In this document: piece after piece, positions 59,994 to 64,000 of the stretch | Layout: the number at the start of each line of letters is the position of its first letter | How positions within the stretch are numbered: the stretch's first letter is position 1 | From: Microbacterium elymi | Lineage (GTDB): Bacteria; Actinomycetota; Actinomycetes; Actinomycetales; Microbacteriaceae | Direction of reading: 5' to 3' | NCBI RefSeq assembly: GCF_021582895.2 | Contig: NZ_CP091139.2 | Coordinates: 1,736,001-1,800,000 of the forward strand | Length of the DNA stretch: 64,000 bases | The notes under the pieces: model-generated | Told to the model about the DNA's origin: nothing | What the model saw: only the letters and a program-made list of their open reading frames with translations | The model's database searches: none | Translations under genes and position numbers: made by a program

Positions 59994-60813
59994 TCACTTC
60001 TCGTAGCCGGCGACCATGCCCTTGATGAAGTAGCGCTCGAGCACCAGGTAGGCCACCAGCACCGGGATGACGGTGAGCAGGGCCGCCGCGGCGGCGGCGT
60101 TCGGATCGCTGCCCTGGCTGGCGAAGAACGTGGCGATCGCCGGCGCGGTCGTGCGCACCTCGGGGTCGCGGAGGATGAACACGCTCAGCGCGTACTCGTT
60201 CCACACCGACACGCTGGTCAGGATGATGACGGTCGCGGTCACGGGTTTGAGCATCGGGAACACGACCCGGAACAGCGTCTGCAGCAGACCGGCCCCGTCC
60301 ACGGTGGCCGCCTCTTCGATCGAGAGCGGAAGGCTGCGCATGAAGTTCGCGTACAGGAAGATGCTCAGCGGCAGCTGGGACGCCACCATCAGCGCGGTCG
60401 CCCCCCAGTAGGTGTTGATCCAGTGCAAGCTGGGCCATCAGCGTGTAGACGGGGACCAGGATGCTGAGGGGCGGGATCATGATCAGCCCGATGATCCCCG
60501 CGAACACGAGTCGGTTCCCGAGCGTCGCGCGACGGGCCAGCGGGTATGCGGCCAGCGCCCCCAGCACGCAGATGAGCACCGTGGACGCGACGGTCACGAC
60601 GGCGCTGTTGCCGATGGCGCGCAGGATGCCGCCGTCCACGATCGCGGTCTGGAAGTTCTGCCAGTAGATCCCGCGGGTGGGGAAGATCCACTGCGACGAC
60701 AGATCGGTGCGGGGCTTGAGCGCCGTGGTCAGCGTGATGTAGAACGGCACGAGCTGCAGGGCGCAGGCGGCGAGCAGCCCCGCCACCATTCCGATCGTGC
60801 CGAGCCGACGCAT
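59994..60813 (-). CDS. Carbohydrate ABC transporter permease (MalG-like)
   Basis: 272 residues after removing an extra base at GCAAGC (60425-60430), which restores YTLMAQLHWINTYWGA. Six hydrophobic helices and the EAA-loop motif SIEEAATVDGAGLLQTLFRVVFPMLKP identify a MalG-type CUT1 permease. ATG overlaps the stop of the partner permease by one base; GTG at 60816 is an alternative. It pairs with that partner to import an oligosaccharide or polyol. Confidence 0.93.
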
Positions 60814-61756
60814 CACACGTACTCCAGCCGTCGGCGGTTGAAGTAGGTGTTCAGCGCGAGCGTGAAGATCGCGATGATGAGGAACAGGACCACGCCGATC
60901 GCCGACGCATAGCCGGCGTTCTGGTTGTCGAAGTAGAACTTCGAGATCAGGGTCGACATCGAGTCGGTGGAGTATCCCGGGCCGCCGCCGGTCATCACCC
61001 GGATCACGTCGAACAGCTTCAGCCCGCCGATGAGATTGAGCACGATGCTGGTGGCGAACGCGGGCTCGGCAGCGGCACCGTGATGGAGGTGAACTGCTGC
61101 CACGGGCCTGCCCCGTCGATTCGGGATGCCTCGTAGTAGGTCACCGGGATCGACTGCAGTCCGGCCAGGTAGATCACCATGGAGATCCCGACGAACTGCA
61201 GCGAGTTCACCAGCACGATGATCGTGATCGCCGACGGCGCGGTGCTCAGCCAGGCCACCCGCTGCCCGCCGAGCGCGACGACGATGTCGTTGAGCCCGCC
61301 GTACGAATACGAGAACAGCAGGTAGTACATCGTCCCCATCACGACCGGCGAGACCAGCACCGGCAGGTAGACGATGGCGCGCGCGAGGTTGCGTCCGCGC
61401 AGGGCGCGGTCGAGGGCGACCGCGAGGGCGAGCCCGATCACCTGCTGCAGGATCGTCGATCCGAAGCCGTACACGAACGTGTTCCGCAACGCGGTGCCGA
61501 CCAGGGGATCGGCGAGCATGTGCAGGTAGTTGTCGAGCCCGACGAACGTCCTGGTGGGGCTGTAGCCATCCCACTTCGTCAGCGAGATGGCGATGCCGTT
61601 GACCAGCGGGTACACCGTGAACACCGCGAAGACGGCGAGCGCCGGCAGGTACAGCAGGTTGACCCGGCGCCGCACGAACGGCGCTCCCGGCGATCGTGCG
61701 GGGCGCCGCGGGGCGGTTCTGCGCGGGGCGGTTCCGCGCCCGGCGACCGCCGTCAT
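60813..61756 (-). CDS. Carbohydrate ABC transporter permease (MalF-like)
   Basis: 314 residues after adding one G near 61075. The N-terminal tail is basic (Arg/Pro-rich), then six membrane helices; the EAA region is YYEASRIDGAGPWQQFTSITVPLP. This and the downstream MalG-like protein form the two halves of a CUT1 transporter pore. No ATPase gene lies in the operon, so a shared MsiK-type ATPase encoded elsewhere is likely, as is common in actinobacteria. Confidence 0.93.
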
Positions 61757-61823
61757 GGCCGCTCCCGTTCGGTGGTGGGGCGGCCCCCCGACCTGCCCCA
61801 CCACCGAAAGCCGCCCCCAGCGG

Positions 61824-63080
61824 TCACTGGCCGAACAACGAGGAGAACTGCTGCTTCATCTGGTCGACGGCCGCGGCGGGCGTCGACTGGCCGCTGATGA
61901 CTCCGCCGGTCGTGGTCACCATGGTGTCCCACATCCCGTTGGGCAGGTACACCCGGTCGAAGTACGGCTCCAGCGTGTAGGTGTTCGGCTTCACGAGTGT
62001 GTCGTAGCTGTCCTGCAGGACGCCGAGATCGGCGGTCGCGTCCGTCAGGCCGGGGATCGCCCCCAGCGCCTTGGCGAGCTTGCTGATGTTGTCGGGCTGG
62101 GCGAGGCAGTCGATGTAGGCCAGCGCCTGCTTCTTGTGCGGGCTCTTGTTCCACACGCCGTAGGCCGTGCCCTCCCCGCCGACGAAGTACGGGTCGCCCA
62201 CGAAGGACGGGATCGGGATGAAGCCGAGCTTCGCGTCCGGGCTCTGCTCGAGCGCCGTGCTCACCAGCGAGTTCTGCACGAAGACGAACCCCACGTCTCC
62301 GCTGCCGAGCCCCCGCCCGATCTCGTCCATCGTGATGGACGAGAAGTCGGGGTTGAAGTCCCCGGCCTTCGCCCACTTCTGCACCTCGTCGAGCATGGTC
62401 GTGTACCCGCCCTCGACGAAGGTCCCCTTCGTGAACTTCTCCAGATCGGCGGCGCTGAAGGCGCCCGACGACATGAAGTCGGCGACGTTGCCGGCCATCC
62501 ACGAATCCTTCGACGACGACGAGAGCGGCGTGACGCCGGCATCCTTCAGCGTGACCAGTGCCTTGGTGAACGCATCCCACGTCGTGAGCGTAGACGGATC
62601 GACGCCCGCCTTGCTCAGCGTGTCCTTGTTGTACAGGATGCCCGCCACGTCGGTGGTGATCGGCAGGGCGAAGAACTGGCCGTCCTTGTTCTGCATGGCC
62701 GGTGCGAGCGCGGTGTTGAACTTGTCGGCCCAAGACTGCTTGTTCAACGGCTCCAGGAACGGGCTGTAGCGCGGCAGCGACCAGCCGTGCGTCGACCAGA
62801 TGTCGGGAAGGTCGCCCGAGGCCATGCGGGTCTTCATGTCGGCCTCGTACGTGTTCGTCATCGGAACGAGGTCGATCGTGGTGTCGGCCGGCGTGCAGGT
62901 CTTGGTGATGTCCTGCAGCACGGTGAGGGTCGGATCGGCCGAGCCGAGGCCGGTCTGCATCTCGAGTTTCGCCGTGCCGCCCGTGCCGCCGCCACCACCG
63001 GAACACCCGGTCAGCACGATGCCGACGGCGGCCAGGCCCGCCACGACACCGCACGCCATCGTCCTTCTCCGTGCGCTCAT
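61824..63080 (-). CDS. Carbohydrate-binding lipoprotein (CUT1 ABC transporter)
   Basis: An intact 418-residue lipoprotein from ATG at 63080 with GGGAAG upstream. It has lipobox VLTGC (Cys at about residue 26) followed by a Gly-rich linker, then an SBP_bac_1 fold (MASGDLPDIWSTHGWSLPRY, ALPITTDVAGILYNKDTLSKAGV, EGTAYGVWNKSPHKKQALAYIDCL). It delivers sugar to the two permeases downstream. It is divergent from the Gfo/Idh/MocA gene, with identical 12-base promoter elements on both sides. Confidence 0.95.
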   Translation of the reverse strand: MSARRRTMACGVVAGLAAVGIVLTGCSGGGGGTGGTAKLEMQTGLGSADPTLTVLQDITKTCTPADTTIDLVPMTNTYEADMKTRMASGDLPDIWSTHGWSLPRYSPFLEPLNKQSWADKFNTALAPAMQNKDGQFFALPITTDVAGILYNKDTLSKAGVDPSTLTTWDAFTKALVTLKDAGVTPLSSSSKDSWMAGNVADFMSSGAFSAADLEKFTKGTFVEGGYTTMLDEVQKWAKAGDFNPDFSSITMDEIGRGLGSGDVGFVFVQNSLVSTALEQSPDAKLGFIPIPSFVGDPYFVGGEGTAYGVWNKSPHKKQALAYIDCLAQPDNISKLAKALGAIPGLTDATADLGVLQDSYDTLVKPNTYTLEPYFDRVYLPNGMWDTMVTTTGGVISGQSTPAAAVDQMKQQFSSLFGQ

Positions 63081-63130
63081 CTGCTCACTTCCCTGTGATC
63101 CCGACCAGCCCTCGAGGTGTGTGGCAAGGA

Positions 63131-63244
63131 ATCTACCCGCGTAACTGAACATATTCAAGTGACGATGCGGATTCGCCCTTCAGTATCGCTGAAATGACGG
63201 TATCGCGGGCGCGCCGACACGGCCGCACCTTGACGCGGGTAGAT
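63131..63244. promoter_or_regulatory. Divergent promoters carrying the same 12-base element
   Basis: ACGCGGGTAGAT occurs at 63233-63244 on the plus strand and, as its exact reverse complement, at 63131-63142, each oriented towards the gene it faces. In both, TAGAT sits where a -10 box would be; TTGACG or TTGAAT precedes it at about 17 bases. A single repressor could bind both promoters and coordinate the transporter with the dehydrogenase. Confidence 0.5.
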
Positions 63245-63295
63245 GACTGCTGGATGCTGGAGCGGGCAGGACGAACCGTTCGGAGAGGAGCGTGC

Positions 63296-64000
63296 ATGCC
63301 GTTCACGATCGGCATCGTCGGCGCCGGCCAGTTCGCGGACACGTTCGCGCCGCTGCTGACACACCATCCCCTGATCGGCGAGGTCTGGGTCACGGATGTC
63401 GTGTCCGAGCGCGCGGACCGGCTGGTGGCGCGGTACGGCCTGTCCGGCACGTTCGACTCGTTCGATCAGATGCTGGCCGACCCTCGCGTGGATGCCGTCG
63501 CGATCTTCACCCAGCGGTGGACGCACGGGGCTCTCGCGGTGCAGGCGCTGCGGGCCGGCAAGCACGTCTACTCGACGGTGCCGATGGGCATCAGCGTCGA
63601 CGAGATCGGCGCCATCATCGACGCGGTCACCGCCAGCGGCCTGGTCTACATGATGGGCGAGACCAGCTTCTACAACCCGGCGACGGTGCTGGCCCGCGAT
63701 CGGAACGAGGCCGGCGCGTTCGGCCGGCTCTTCTACGCCGAGGGCGACTACCTGCACGACATGGATCTCGGGTTCTATGACGCGTACCGGTTCAGCGGGG
63801 GCGAGGACTGGCGGCGCACGGCGAGCTATCCGCCGCTGCTGTATCCCACGCACTCGATCGGCGGCATCCTCGGCGCGTGGGACACGCATGTGACCAAGGC
63901 GATCGGGATCGGCGTGCGCGACACCCGCGGTGACGGCGTGTTCGACCGGTCGGTGAGCATGTTCGACAACGACATCTCCAACGCTACGGCCCTGTTCGAG
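63296..64000 (+). CDS. Gfo/Idh/MocA-family oxidoreductase (3' end outside window)
   Basis: The first 235 residues are present from ATG at 63296 with GAGAGGAG upstream; the frame stays open to the end of the window. The NAD(P)-binding Rossmann motif is GIVGAGQFADTFAPLL (residues 6-21), then IFTQRWTHGALAVQALRAGKHVYSTVPMG, where the usual EKP triad is replaced by TVP. YYPPLLYP-type context (SYPPLLYPTHSIGGILG) carries a His in the expected catalytic place. It would oxidise a sugar or inositol-type substrate taken up by the adjacent transporter. Confidence 0.88.
   Translation, partial: MPFTIGIVGAGQFADTFAPLLTHHPLIGEVWVTDVVSERADRLVARYGLSGTFDSFDQMLADPRVDAVAIFTQRWTHGALAVQALRAGKHVYSTVPMGISVDEIGAIIDAVTASGLVYMMGETSFYNPATVLARDRNEAGAFGRLFYAEGDYLHDMDLGFYDAYRFSGGEDWRRTASYPPLLYPTHSIGGILGAWDTHVTKAIGIGVRDTRGDGVFDRSVSMFDNDISNATALFE

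Noticed and set aside
1-64000. Interpreting the many frameshifts as pseudogenes or programmed frameshifting.
   Set aside because: Breaks hit xylA, xylB, an M18 aminopeptidase and ABC subunits alike, follow one sequence motif or homopolymers, and every gene is otherwise full length with intact active sites. No slippery-site plus structure pattern is shared.

Overview
The window looks like chromosome from a high-GC actinobacterium of the Microbacterium / Microbacteriaceae type. The signs are very high GC, heavy use of GGATGCC/GGCATCC-style codons, GTG starts, 4-base ATGA/GTGA gene overlaps, oligopeptide-type ABC operons with a fused permease-ATPase, and ROK/IclR regulators. I see no phage, IS element, CRISPR array, rRNA or tRNA. 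These points come from sequence and gene content; the genus is an inference.

A quality issue shapes the whole annotation. Most genes are broken by one-base frameshifts, including housekeeping-type genes. Nearly all the breaks fall into two classes: an extra base inside or next to a GCWGC site (GCTGC becomes GCTTGC, GCCTGC or GCTCGC; GCAGC becomes GCAAGC, GCAGGC or GCGAGC), or one base lost from a short G or C run. Restoring these gives whole-codon, full-length proteins in every complete case checked. I therefore annotate the genes as intact CDS spanning the shifts, not as pseudogenes. The likeliest cause is systematic basecalling error at a modified GCWGC motif.

Region 1 (1-32252) is a large catabolic locus of unknown substrate. 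It holds three giant three-domain NTF2/SnoaL-like proteins, three family-5 solute-binding lipoproteins, two oligopeptide-type ABC transporters, three IclR regulators, two cytoplasmic sialidase-like beta-propellers, a cyclase-family hydrolase, an amidohydrolase, three dehydrogenase-type modules and a six-gene plus-strand operon (DUF6282 hydrolase, BKACE/DUF849, cupin, HpcH/HpaI aldolase, iron alcohol dehydrogenase, aldehyde dehydrogenase). The reasonable reading is import of a complex organic molecule, stepwise hydrolysis/dehydration, retro-aldol or beta-keto cleavage and oxidation of the aldehyde products. Two divergent operons (from 24935 leftward and 26057 rightward) share an identical promoter/operator layout flanking an IclR gene.

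Region 2 (32253-41400) holds a secreted modular endonuclease/phosphatase with chitin-binding-like repeats, several intergenic repeat families, an SDR, a histidine phosphatase, an M18 aminopeptidase, a bifunctional-nuclease-domain protein and a berberine-bridge-type FAD oxidase.

Region 3 (41426-49851) is a xylose module: ROK regulator, periplasmic sugar-binding protein, ATPase, permease, a second ROK regulator divergent from xylA, then xylB.

Region 4 (49852-64000) holds a secretion-associated-looking alpha/beta hydrolase with a small helical partner, a low-molecular-weight tyrosine phosphatase, purB, two membrane proteins, a trans-sulfuration PLP enzyme, a repeat-rich spacer, an NAD-dependent epimerase, a zinc alcohol dehydrogenase, a proline-iminopeptidase-like hydrolase, a carbohydrate ABC transporter and a divergent Gfo/Idh/MocA oxidoreductase cut by the window end.
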